64,000 bases of DNA from Lachnospiraceae bacterium (GTDB lineage Bacteria > Bacillota > Clostridia > Lachnospirales > Lachnospiraceae), in assembly GCA_910573755.1 (NCBI GenBank), contig CAJTBO010000002.1, positions 248,001-312,000 of the forward strand. Direction: 5' to 3'. The position numbers and the translations under genes are program-made. Below, one piece after another: positions 49,914 through 59,129 of this stretch (position 1 is its first letter; every line of letters starts with the position of its first letter). The notes under the pieces were generated by a model, which was not told the origin of the DNA, did not search any database, and saw only the letters and a list, made by a program, of their open reading frames with translations.

Positions 49914-49956
49914 ACAGCCAGACAGAAGAAACGGTGCGCCAGACCGTGCCGCTTCT

Positions 49957-50207
49957 CCTATCCAACCGGTCAAGGTACGGGTCGTATTTCCGCCGCTCTG
50001 CTCTGGAAATCTCCACCCTTTCCCCCTTGACCGTCTGGATTTTTGCCGTGCTATGGCTGCGCCGAAAACGGGGAACAGGAAAAAGAACTGTTTCCCGTTT
50101 TTCGTCCCAACCATTGTACGGCAAAACCGGCTTCGCTGGTGTACTGGCGGCGGGAGTTTTCCTGCGGTGGCTCTGCCCCCACACCCCCGACCTCCTCCAA
50201 AGAACAG
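49957..50207. repeat. left arm of a 250-bp inverted repeat
   Basis: From CCTATCCAACCGG to CCAAAGAACAG. The reverse complement, at roughly 85-90% identity by eye, is at 52814-53062. Open frames across it are shadows. It fills most of the 370-bp gap between the DUF6809-like pair and the RepA-like gene. Confidence 0.85.
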
Positions 50208-50304
50208 AATAAAAGACGATTCAAGCCCTGTAACGGTTGCTAGCGCTGTTATAGGGCTTTTTATATAGATAACTGAAAGCAGAATGAAAAGGAGTGAACA
50301 ACTT

Positions 50305-51378
50305 ATGAAAGAAATCAAAACCTTGTCCGTCATTGACGGGAAAAGCCTGTTAGGGCTGGACGTGGAACCGCCTAAATTTATCATTGCTAGGCTTATGCCG
50401 GTGGGGTTGCATATCCTATCCGGCAGCGCCAAAATCGGGAAGTCATGGCTTTCTTTATGGCTCTGCCAGCAAGTGTCCACCGGTGGGAAGGTATGGGAGT
50501 TTGAAACGCGCAAATGCGGGACGCTCTACCTGGCATTGGAAGATACCATTGACCGGCTCCATTTCCGGCTCTCCCACATCACCGACGACGGCTCGGAACA
50601 AAGCTATTTTGCCACGGAAGCGGATAACCTGTCCGGCTCCCTGATACCACAACTTGAAACTTTCATGGCGGCTTATCCAGACACGGGGCTTGTGGTGGTT
50701 GACACGCTCCAACGGGTACGCGGGGCGGTGAATGATAAGAACGCCTATGCCAATGACTACGACGAAATCGGGCGAATCAAGTCCTTTGCTGACCGCTTCA
50801 AGATTGCCGTGTTGCTGATTCACCACGTCCGTAAGATGCCGGACAGCGACCCCTTCAACATGGTTTCCGGCTCGGTAGGGATAATCGGTGCGGTTGACAG
50901 TATGTATGTGCTGGAAAAGGACAAACGGACAGCCAACAAAGCGACCCTTCACGTTACCGGGCGCGATATAGAGGATATGCAGCTTTTACTGGAATTTGAC
51001 CGGGATATGACCGTCTGGCGGTTCGTGTCCTACCTTTCCGGGGAGCCGACAGCCGATACACTCACGCCGGTTCTGGTGAAGTTCCTTTCCAGTAAGAAAA
51101 CATTCAGCGGGACAGCTACGGAACTGTTAGACAGCCTGAAAGGGATAGACAGCAGCGTTTCCTGTTCTCCCAACAGTTTAACCCGGCTGCTGAAGGAACG
51201 CGCCCTGATACTGGAAAAACAGCACCATATCTGTATGGGCTTCACCCGGACAAAGAGCGCCCGCCTTGTTTCCCTCTCTATGGGTGACGATGACGATAAA
51301 AATATATATAGGGGTGCGGAAGGAATACCGTCATCTACGGCGGGTGACGATACCCCCAAAACAGGGGTACATAGATAA
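50305..51378 (+). CDS. RepA-like RecA-fold ATPase
   Basis: 357 residues from ATG 50305, which has AAGGAG 10 nt upstream; ATG 50284 lacks one. Walker A is G-S-A-K-I-G-K-S-W-L near 45, Walker B L-V-V-V-D-T-L-Q-R near 135, then L-L-I-H-H-V-R-K and a G-S-V-G-I-I-G-A-V-D loop, as in RepA-type hexameric helicases. A winged-helix-like C-terminus follows. Probably replication of the excised circle or of transferred single strands. It lies inside the inverted repeat together with the relaxase. Confidence 0.82.
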   Translation: MKEIKTLSVIDGKSLLGLDVEPPKFIIARLMPVGLHILSGSAKIGKSWLSLWLCQQVSTGGKVWEFETRKCGTLYLALEDTIDRLHFRLSHITDDGSEQSYFATEADNLSGSLIPQLETFMAAYPDTGLVVVDTLQRVRGAVNDKNAYANDYDEIGRIKSFADRFKIAVLLIHHVRKMPDSDPFNMVSGSVGIIGAVDSMYVLEKDKRTANKATLHVTGRDIEDMQLLLEFDRDMTVWRFVSYLSGEPTADTLTPVLVKFLSSKKTFSGTATELLDSLKGIDSSVSCSPNSLTRLLKERALILEKQHHICMGFTRTKSARLVSLSMGDDDDKNIYRGAEGIPSSTAGDDTPKTGVHR

Positions 51379-51554
51379 ATACCGTCATCGTCATCAGACA
51401 GGCAGCAACAGGGGGCATATGTTACGCAATAGGGGCTTGAAAAGTGCCTGTTTACAGGCGTTTCCAGCCCCTTTTCCATGCCCGGCGGGGTTTTATACCA
51501 ACTGCCCCCAAAACGGGTTTCTAAAGCGTAACATAGCCCCGGAAAGGAGCATTT

Positions 51555-52805
51555 ATGGGAAAGACTGACCGCTGTGTTGTGCGGAACAAAGCCTACCGCA
51601 AAGCCGGGCTTGGAATCCGGGAACGGCACAACGAACGCAAGAACAGCGGCTATGCAAACACGGACATTGACCGGGAACGCGCCGCCCTCAACGTGCATTT
51701 CAAGCGCTGTGAGGGAAGCTATGCGGAAGCATTTGAGCGTATGGTGGAAAACGGCACAATCAGCACAAGGGGGCTGAAACAGGACGCTAAAGTAGTTGAC
51801 GAAATGGTGTTTGACGTGAACTCCGCATATTTTGAGCGGAATGGCGGCTATGCGTATGCAAAGCGGTTCTTTGAGGAAGCCTACCGGCTGGCAGTGAAGG
51901 AAGCCGGGGGTGAGGAATATATCCTCTCGGCAGTCATGCACGCGGATGAACGGAACCGGGCGCTCTCTGAACAGCTTGGGCGCGACATCTACCACTATCA
52001 TCTCCATGTGGTGTATGTGCCGGTGGTGGAAAAGGAAGTCAAGTGGACAAAGCGTTGCAAAGACCCGGCTCTTGTGGGGACGACAAAGGAAGTGATTCAT
52101 CAGGTCAGTCATAGCAAAAAATGGGCATCTGAAAAGGCGCTGGATAAAGAAGGGAACATTCAGCGGGACGAAAACGGGAAAGCCCTCCTAATCAACGCTT
52201 ATTCCCTCCTACAAGACCGTTTTTTTGAGCATATGCTGGCGGCAGGGTTTAAAGACTTTGAGCGCGGGGAACGTGGCAGTACAGCGGCACATCTGGGCGT
52301 GCTGGAATACAAGATAAAGCAGGACAAGGAGCGACTTGCCGGGCTTGCCGGTGACGTTGCCGACAAAGAGGAACAGGCGGCGGCTCTGGATAAAACCTTG
52401 AAGCAGAAAGGCAAGCAATTAGCCGGGCTGGACAAACAGCTTACAATCACGGAGAAAGCCAGTGCAATGTATAGCGAACTGGAACGCATGGGAAAGAAGA
52501 ACCTTTGGGGACACATGGAACTACTCCCGGAAGAATTTAAGAAGCTGCTGACCCTTGCAAAGTCCGGGCTTGCGTCACAAGGGAAAGTCCTTGAATTGCA
52601 ACGGCAGCTTACCGAAGCGGTGAAGGGGTTGGAAATCTACCGTACCCGCTGGCAGGACTTGAAAGGCAGGACAAAAGACTATATGGAACTGGAACGGCTG
52701 CACCCGGAACAAACAAGGAAGGCACTGGAAAGCCTGAAAAGGCTGGAAAAAGAAACCTCCGCGCCCGCCCCTACCCTCAATAGGAAGCAGCAACAGGAGC
52801 GGTAA
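51555..52805 (+). CDS. MobV-type relaxase (plasmid recombination protein)
   Basis: 416 residues. N-terminal R-H-N-E-R-K-N-S-G-Y-A-N-T-D-I-D and R-A-A-L-N match MobV/Pre relaxases. The H-x-H metal site is H-Y-H-L-H-V-V-Y near 156. The C-terminal third is a long coiled coil rich in Lys/Glu/Leu, then a Pro/Thr segment. It nicks oriT for mobilisation; oriT is probably just upstream (51379-51554, no gene there). AAAGGAG precedes the ATG. Confidence 0.87.
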   Translation: MGKTDRCVVRNKAYRKAGLGIRERHNERKNSGYANTDIDRERAALNVHFKRCEGSYAEAFERMVENGTISTRGLKQDAKVVDEMVFDVNSAYFERNGGYAYAKRFFEEAYRLAVKEAGGEEYILSAVMHADERNRALSEQLGRDIYHYHLHVVYVPVVEKEVKWTKRCKDPALVGTTKEVIHQVSHSKKWASEKALDKEGNIQRDENGKALLINAYSLLQDRFFEHMLAAGFKDFERGERGSTAAHLGVLEYKIKQDKERLAGLAGDVADKEEQAAALDKTLKQKGKQLAGLDKQLTITEKASAMYSELERMGKKNLWGHMELLPEEFKKLLTLAKSGLASQGKVLELQRQLTEAVKGLEIYRTRWQDLKGRTKDYMELERLHPEQTRKALESLKRLEKETSAPAPTLNRKQQQER

Positions 52806-52813
52806 CACCCTAC

Positions 52814-53062
52814 CTGTTCTTTGGATGAGGTCGGGGGTGTGGGGGCAGAGCCACCGCATAGCACTAACGCCGCCGGTACACCAGTGGAGCCGGTTTTGCC
52901 GTAGAATGGAGCGGACGACAGCGGGAAACAGTTCTTTTTCCTGTTCCCCGTTGTCGGCAGCGCAATGGCACGGCAAAAATCCAGACTGTCAAGGGGGAAA
53001 GGGTGGAGATTTTCAGAGCGGAGCGGCGAAAATACGACCCGACCCTTGACTGGCTGGATAGG
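52814..53062. repeat. right arm of a 250-bp inverted repeat
   Basis: Reverse complement of 49957-50207 with scattered changes. Long identical runs include the segment around AGTTCTTTTTCCTGTTCCCC. Occupies the gap between the relaxase and TnpW genes. Confidence 0.85.
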
Positions 53063-53112
53063 TGGAACGGAAGGGAAAGACAAAAACTTGAATCAGCAGA
53101 AAGGAAATCTAA

Positions 53113-53283
53113 ATGAATAAAGCAGATACAACAACTATCACCACAAGACAGGAAGCGCCGCGGCTTATCCGGCGGATAGGCACGACCACTTATGAGGTAT
53201 CTATACATTTCAGTGATACCAGCAAGGAAACAATGGCTGATAAAATCAAGAGATTGATTGAACAGGACATTCAGCTTGTGTAA
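53113..53283 (+). CDS. tnpW: TnpW-like transposon protein
   Basis: 56 residues: P-R-L-I-R-R-I-G-T-T-T-Y-E-V-S-I-H-F and S-K-E-T-M-A-D-K-I-K-R-L-I, the pattern of TnpW proteins from Tn4451-family elements. AAGGAAAT precedes the ATG. It ends 34 bp from the right end of the element. The function of TnpW is not established. Confidence 0.78.
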   Translation: MNKADTTTITTRQEAPRLIRRIGTTTYEVSIHFSDTSKETMADKIKRLIEQDIQLV

Positions 53284-53322
53284 CGGTAAATATGTCCTTG
53301 ACACACCGTCCGAAACGGGCTT

Positions 53323-56300
53323 GTGACTTCCTACAGCTACGACCTGATGGACAACCTTGTGAAGGAAGTTTCTCCGCTGGAGGCGGAGACCTCCTACACT
53401 TATGATAAACATGATATCGTGACCGGAAAGACGGATGCGAAGGGAAATACCACGGCATACGAAGTAGATTTGAACGGCCTGGTGAAGAGCCTGACCAACC
53501 CGGACGGCGGCGTCTATGCTTACAGCTACGACAAAGTACACCGCCTGACCGGCATCACCACGCCTTTGGGACTGGAGAAAACCTTCACCTACGACGCAAA
53601 GGGCAATATCGTAAAGAGCGCCGACAGCCTGGGCAGGAAAGAGAGCTACAGCTACGACATCATGCACCGGGTGCTGACGGCGGAGAACGCTCTGGGCGGC
53701 GTCAGCTCCTATACCTATGATATCCGCGGCAACCTTTCCGGCTATACGGACGCCCTGGGCTACACCACGCAGTACGCATGGAACCTGATCGACGATTTAA
53801 TATCCGCCACCGACCCGGAGGGAAAGATCACGGCGGTGGGCTATGACAGGGAGGGGCACATCACCTCCGTCAACAAGCCGGGCGAACGGACCACGGGCTA
53901 CGCTTACGATAACAACTATAACCTGACCGGCATCACCGACCCCAAGGGCTATTTATACCAGAGGAGCTACGACAAAGACGACAGGCTTATTGGAACGAAA
54001 AACCCGCTGTCGGAGACAGAAAAATACACCTACGACGCCGGGTGCAGGCTCACAGCTTTCACCGACCGGATGAAGCTGACGGAGCGCTACACCTGGGGGA
54101 GCCACAACAACCTGACAAGTAAGACAGCCACTGGCGGGGAGAAGACGAACTACGGCTATGACATCCTGGGGAACCTGATCTATGTGCAGGACCCCATGGG
54201 GGAGAAGACGAAATACACTTACGACAGCATGAGGAACCTGACCAGCGTGACGGATGCGATGGGCAGGAAGACAGTCTATACCTACGATTTAGAGCAGAAC
54301 CTGACAAGCATCACGGACGCCTCCGGCAGGACGGAGAAACTGACCTACGATGCGGGGAGCAGGCGGACATCTTATACGATGAACGGCGGGAACAGTATCC
54401 GCTACGATTATGATGCACTGAATGATTTAGTAGAAAAAACCTATCGGGATGAAAACGGGGATGTGCAGGATGCCATCGGTAATACTGTCTCCGAAGAGAA
54501 TCCCACAGGCGTACTCTATGGCTATGACCTGCTTGGGCAGAGGACCAGCATGATGGACACCAGCGGGGATTCCGTCTACACTTACGATGGACTGGGGCGG
54601 ATCACCAGCGTCACCACCTGCCGGAAACCGGCAGAGGCGGGGGCGGACACCGCAGACAGGGAAGACGGGGAGGCCATACGCTATGAATACGACGGCTGTG
54701 ACCAGCTCTCGGCGATCGTCTACGCGGACGGCACAAGGGTAAGCTATGCTTACGACAAGAACGACAACCTGACGGCGGTGACGGACCGGAACGGGAAGAC
54801 AACCACCTACGTTTACGATGCGATCAACCGCGTGACGGAGGTCCACCGTCCCAACGGCATCAGCACCTACAACACCTACAACGCCAGGGACCAGATCGTG
54901 AGCCTGAAAAACACCTGCGATGAGTGCGGGTGGGTGGTCAGCCAGTACGACTACACTTACGACGATAACGGCTATATCGCGACAGAGAAAGCGGTGGAGA
55001 GCCTCTACGATTACGCCTGGGATGACAAGCATAATGGCAAGCACGAGGATGGCAGGCACGATGACAGGATGCCCCACGGCACGAAGCACAACGGGAAGCA
55101 CGATAAGGACAGCGAATACCGCTTCCAGCTCGTGGAGACGGACAGGGAGTTTACCTACGATGAGAACGGCAGGCTTTTATCCTCGAAGGAGCAGGAGGAG
55201 AACAGCGGGCTTACCACTTATGATTATACCTACGACAAAGTGGGGAACCGTTTAAGCTATGTAAAACGCACCCAGACCACGAAACATCCGAACAAGACGG
55301 ACGTTGCGGAGAGCGCTTTTTACCAGTATAATGACAGTAACCAGTTAGTATCCGCGAAGCTGTTCGACGGGAAGAAGAATACCACCGTCGATTACACCTA
55401 CGATGAGAACGGGAACCTGATCTCGGAGATCGGCGAGTACGGCGTAGAGCAGGTGGAGACCTACTACGACTATACGGTGGAGAACCGCCTGCAGGCAGTG
55501 TATGATGCGGACCGCCTGCTGATGGCGGCGGCATACGACGGAGACGGGAACCGTGTGTTCCAGCTTAACTACAACCTCCATACCGACGAGGACTGGAAGG
55601 ACAATTCCGGCAACGGCAACGGAAACAACAAGGATAATACCGGGAACGGAAATAACGGGAACGGAAACAGCAGTTCCGGGAATAACGGCAACAGCGGGAA
55701 TGGAAAGGGAAATAACAAGGAAAACAGCAAGAGCGAAGGCACGGATGATGCAGGCTACGGCAATGCAACCAATGCCGAAGAGCATAACAGCCAGAACCAG
55801 AGCGGCATCCTGTTCCCGGTAGCGGAGGAGATCAGCCGGACGGAGACGGATTTGATCGCTATGATCAAGACCACCGGCAAAGATAAAGATTATGAGCTGA
55901 TTGAGTACATCCTGAACGTGAATACCCAGTATACACAGGTGCTGATGGAGCTCAATGAAAACGGCGCGATGGATGCGGTCTACACCTACGGTGTATCCCG
56001 GCTGACGGAAGACCGGTTCACGGGAGAGAGCAACTTCTACCTCTACGATCCGTCGGGGAATGTAGCTGGCATCACAGACCAGAATGGCTATCTGTGGCAG
56101 TCCTATCGCTACGACGCTTTCGGCAATGCGACTTTCGGAAGCCCGCAGTATGATAACAAGTATACTTTCAATGCAGAAAGTTATAACCCGAATATCCGGA
56201 GCCAGTATCTTAGGGCGAGATATTATGATATGGTGAAAGGGAACTTCCTGACGGAGGACAGTTACCTTGGGGATATCAGGAACCCGCTGACGCTGAACAG

Positions 56301-56952
56301 GTATAGTTACTGTATTGGGAATCCGTTGTTTTATGATGATCCGAGTGGGCATGAGATAAACCCGTTTGTCGCTTCTGCCCTGGCAGGTAACAAGAAAGCG
56401 ATTGAGGCGAAAAATCAGTTAATATCGCAAGGTGATAAATGGGCGGATGGAGTCACTCAGAAGCGCCAGGAAAACCTCAACCAATTTATGGACAATACCT
56501 ATGACTGGTTTGGGGAGCATACAGTAAGAAAAAATAATGTCATAACCGGACAGGTCAATAACAACATTACAGCCGGTGTTGCCGGGAGTTTCTATAGTAC
56601 GGCTGACATGATAACGTCCCCCGAATATCTGGCAGCGAGGGCTTATAATGTAGCGGCTCATCCGCTTCAGACACTGGACAGAATTAATGTAAACGGAGCA
56701 GATGTGTTAAACGGTGTGATGGGCATTGCTGATAAGATCAGGAACAAAGAGTATGGTGCTCTTGCACGTGGCGGCGGATATGCTGCTGGAAGTGTAGCAC
56801 AGGTATATCTTTTAGGGAAAGGGATTGAGAAATGCGGGGATTGGGCAGATAAAAAAATATATGAGTTAAATTCTAATGGGGAAAAGGAGTTCCTGAGCTC
56901 ATTCAAAATAAATTCCCAGATGAACCAATGCCGGATAACGGAAGGTTATTAG
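53323..56952 (+). CDS. RHS cassette F, 3' part with a frameshifted tip
   Basis: Continuation of 45944-46903 after the inserted element; homology resumes at 53317. It has YD repeats, His-rich insert, a short Gly/Asn linker and the core to Y-D-D-P-S-G-H (56330-56353). The tip begins with a pre-toxin region (V-A-G-S-F-Y-S-T-A-D-M-I-T-S-P). Near 56925 the frame slips, and the reading ends as N-Q-C-R-I-T-E-G-Y. The proper toxin domain follows in another frame. Doubly broken and without its own start. Confidence 0.8.
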   Translation: MTSYSYDLMDNLVKEVSPLEAETSYTYDKHDIVTGKTDAKGNTTAYEVDLNGLVKSLTNPDGGVYAYSYDKVHRLTGITTPLGLEKTFTYDAKGNIVKSADSLGRKESYSYDIMHRVLTAENALGGVSSYTYDIRGNLSGYTDALGYTTQYAWNLIDDLISATDPEGKITAVGYDREGHITSVNKPGERTTGYAYDNNYNLTGITDPKGYLYQRSYDKDDRLIGTKNPLSETEKYTYDAGCRLTAFTDRMKLTERYTWGSHNNLTSKTATGGEKTNYGYDILGNLIYVQDPMGEKTKYTYDSMRNLTSVTDAMGRKTVYTYDLEQNLTSITDASGRTEKLTYDAGSRRTSYTMNGGNSIRYDYDALNDLVEKTYRDENGDVQDAIGNTVSEENPTGVLYGYDLLGQRTSMMDTSGDSVYTYDGLGRITSVTTCRKPAEAGADTADREDGEAIRYEYDGCDQLSAIVYADGTRVSYAYDKNDNLTAVTDRNGKTTTYVYDAINRVTEVHRPNGISTYNTYNARDQIVSLKNTCDECGWVVSQYDYTYDDNGYIATEKAVESLYDYAWDDKHNGKHEDGRHDDRMPHGTKHNGKHDKDSEYRFQLVETDREFTYDENGRLLSSKEQEENSGLTTYDYTYDKVGNRLSYVKRTQTTKHPNKTDVAESAFYQYNDSNQLVSAKLFDGKKNTTVDYTYDENGNLISEIGEYGVEQVETYYDYTVENRLQAVYDADRLLMAAAYDGDGNRVFQLNYNLHTDEDWKDNSGNGNGNNKDNTGNGNNGNGNSSSGNNGNSGNGKGNNKENSKSEGTDDAGYGNATNAEEHNSQNQSGILFPVAEEISRTETDLIAMIKTTGKDKDYELIEYILNVNTQYTQVLMELNENGAMDAVYTYGVSRLTEDRFTGESNFYLYDPSGNVAGITDQNGYLWQSYRYDAFGNATFGSPQYDNKYTFNAESYNPNIRSQYLRARYYDMVKGNFLTEDSYLGDIRNPLTLNRYSYCIGNPLFYDDPSGHEINPFVASALAGNKKAIEAKNQLISQGDKWADGVTQKRQENLNQFMDNTYDWFGEHTVRKNNVITGQVNNNITAGVAGSFYSTADMITSPEYLAARAYNVAAHPLQTLDRINVNGADVLNGVMGIADKIRNKEYGALARGGGYAAGSVAQVYLLGKGIEKCGDWADKKIYELNSNGEKEFLSSFKINSQMNQCRITEGY

Positions 56953-57314
56953 AATATACAGTTGAAAATGGAAAAATTAAAGGAATAAATGGTAGAAAAG
57001 AAGTTGATTTTGTCATAACTTAAGAAGGTGAGCTTTTAATTGGTGATAAACATCATTTTTTAGGACAAGGTCAGGATGTACTTGCCGCAGGTGAATTAAA
57101 AATTAATGGGAAAGGACAGATTAAGCGAATTGATAATTTATCTGGACATTATCGTCCAACGGTATCTGAAGCTATGAATTATCCTGAATTTTTTAAAGAT
57201 AGAGGATTTGATTTAAATAATACATGGATTGAATTCTATGAATTTAAAATTGATAGTACAGGTTTAATTGAAGATTCGGTATTGTCATATACGAAAATGC
57301 TTGGAGGAAAATAA
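56932..57314 (+). pseudogene. toxin domain of cassette F, out of frame and with an internal stop
   Basis: Reads P-D-N-G-R-L-L-E-Y-T-V, then K-E-V-D-F-V-I-T followed by TAA (57019-57021), then G-E-L-L-I-G-D-K-H-H-F-L-G, A-A-G-E-L-K-I-N-G-K-G and N-L-S-G-H-Y-R-P-T-V-S-E-A, ending L-G-G-K. The H-H-F-L-G / L-S-G-H-Y-R-P set is familiar from C-terminal toxin domains of clostridial polymorphic toxins, activity unknown to me. One frameshift and one nonsense codon disable it. Confidence 0.7.
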
Positions 57315-57316
57315 TA

Positions 57317-57673
57317 GTGAATAAATATAAGTTTAGGAATAATTTGGTTCAGGTATTACATGCAAAATATGAAAATTTTCAAGATGTAAGATTTATTATT
57401 ACTACTGATATGGAAGAAGGTAAGGCACATAATTCAAAAGATGATTATATGAGGCTGAGCATATTTAGTGAAGGCAATCTGGGAGGAAGACTGTTAACCA
57501 TAGAACAAGTTGTAAATATGTTTTCGAGTTTAGCTCCTTTATATCCGTTATGGATTAAAGTATATTTTAAAGAGGAGGGAATTGTTGAATTGAATACGAG
57601 TTTAAGATTTCGGAAACCAAGCGTGATAAAATATAAAGAAACTGGACATCCACCTTTTACAGTTGTAGAATAA
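57317..57673 (+). CDS. putative soluble immunity protein for cassette F
   Basis: 118 residues, no membrane segment. GTG start with GGAGG 9 nt upstream, beginning 2 nt after the toxin stop. Contains D-V-R-F-I-I-T-T-D-M-E and L-Y-P-L-W-I-K-V-Y-F-K. It is intact although its toxin is broken, so selection may have kept it. Family not recognised. Confidence 0.6.
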   Translation: MNKYKFRNNLVQVLHAKYENFQDVRFIITTDMEEGKAHNSKDDYMRLSIFSEGNLGGRLLTIEQVVNMFSSLAPLYPLWIKVYFKEEGIVELNTSLRFRKPSVIKYKETGHPPFTVVE

Positions 57674-57797
57674 TTGCCAATGAATTAGTAGATTTTTTGT
57701 GATACTTTAAGCTAAGAGAGCGACAACTACTTAAGATGGTCATAAATTTGATATTTCTAAAAAGGGTTTATGGAAAACACAGAAAAGTAGTAAGCAA

Positions 57798-57840
57798 GGA
57801 AGGTTTATGGCAATTACAGAGCTGTAAACCTTTCTTTATA
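57798..57840 (+). terminator. terminator between cassettes F and G
   Basis: Stem GGAAGGTTTA / TAAACCTTTC (9 of 10 pairs) followed by TTTATA, directly before RHS homology resumes at about 57841. It would block read-through into cassette G. Confidence 0.6.
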
Positions 57841-57844
57841 GGCA

Positions 57845-59047
57845 GTGCATGATAGGAACCGCCTTTTCATGGCGGCGGCATACGACAGGGACGGGAACCG
57901 TGTCTTCCAGCTTAACTACAACCTCCACACCGACGAGGACTGGAAGGATAAATCCGGCAACGGTAATGGGAACAACAAGGACAATACCGGGAGCGGGAAT
58001 AACGGGAACGGAAACAGCAGTTCCGGGAATAACAGCAACAGCGGAAACGGAAACGGCAACTCCGGTAACAACGGAAATGGAAATAACAAGGAAAACAGCA
58101 AGAGCGAAGGCACCGACGACGCAGGCTACGGCAACGCAACCAATGCCGAAGAGCATAACAGCCAGAACCAGAGCGGCATCCTGTTCCCGGTAGCGGAGGA
58201 GATCAGCTGGACGGAGACGGATTTGATCGCTATGATCAAGACTACCGGCAAAGATAAGGATTATGAACTGATCGAGTACATCCTGAATGTCAATACCCAG
58301 TACACGCAGGTATTGATGGAGCTGAACGAAAACGGCGTGATGGATGCGGCGTACACCTATGGTACATCCCGCCTGACGGAAGACCGGTTCACCGGAGAGA
58401 GCAACTTCTACCTCTACGATCCGGCAGGAAACGTGGCGGGGATCACGGACCAGGATGGCTATCTGTGGCAGTCTTACCGGTATGATGCTTTCGGCAACGC
58501 AACCTTCGGGAGCCCGCAGTATGACAATGAGTATACGTTCAATGCAGAGAGCTACAACCCGAATATCCAGAGCCAGTATTTGAGGGCAAAATATTATGAT
58601 ATGGTGAAGGGGAACTTCCTGACGGAGGACAGTTACCTCGGGGATATCAGGAACCCGCTGACGCTGAACAGGTACAGTTACTGTATTGGGAATCCGCTGT
58701 TTTATAGTGATCCGAGTGGGCATATTCCTATGGATGAGTATAGTAAAATATATAATTACTCAGTGGATAATTATTATGGTAAGGAAGGAAAGGATTGGCT
58801 GAAAGAATATTATAAGCGAGTTAGGCACCTGGAAGCTATGGATTACATAAATAATTATAATGTCTACTTTGTGCCAGCAATAGTTGGTGATATAAAAGAA
58901 CATACTTTAGATAGTCAATATGCAAAAAAACCGCTAAACGGTGAGAAAGGTATAGAGCCAAACCCTCGATTCTCCGCTTGTGAGGGGAGGAATGAAATAG
59001 AGGGAAGCAGTAAAATTTCCTGTAACAGAAGGAAGAAGGTATTGTAA
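57845..59047 (+). CDS. displaced RHS cassette G with a truncated recurring-family tip
   Basis: Homology starts at about 57841 (parent about 10396), at first decayed (M-H-D-R-N-R-L-F-M-A-A-A-Y for Y-D-A-D-R-L-L-M-A-A-A-Y), then good through Gly/Asn linker and core. The tip keeps D-W-L-K-E-Y-Y-K-R and Y-F-V-P-A-I-V-G-D-I-K-E-H-T but has lost about 150 residues between them, and the end is scrambled. No longer a working toxin, while its immunity gene is intact. Confidence 0.78.
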   Translation: MHDRNRLFMAAAYDRDGNRVFQLNYNLHTDEDWKDKSGNGNGNNKDNTGSGNNGNGNSSSGNNSNSGNGNGNSGNNGNGNNKENSKSEGTDDAGYGNATNAEEHNSQNQSGILFPVAEEISWTETDLIAMIKTTGKDKDYELIEYILNVNTQYTQVLMELNENGVMDAAYTYGTSRLTEDRFTGESNFYLYDPAGNVAGITDQDGYLWQSYRYDAFGNATFGSPQYDNEYTFNAESYNPNIQSQYLRAKYYDMVKGNFLTEDSYLGDIRNPLTLNRYSYCIGNPLFYSDPSGHIPMDEYSKIYNYSVDNYYGKEGKDWLKEYYKRVRHLEAMDYINNYNVYFVPAIVGDIKEHTLDSQYAKKPLNGEKGIEPNPRFSACEGRNEIEGSSKISCNRRKKVL

Positions 59048-59129
59048 GCTGGATTCATTTTGTTACAGGAGATATTTATTTAAAAAATGAAAACAGTTTA
59101 GTGCTAAAAGCTTAAATGGGAGGGATCAA

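Noticed and set aside
49876-50268. Overlapping open frames of 66-130 codons in 49876-50513 and 52575-53083
   Set aside because: They lie in the inverted-repeat arms or antisense to the RepA-like and MobV genes and show no recognisable protein pattern or ribosome site.
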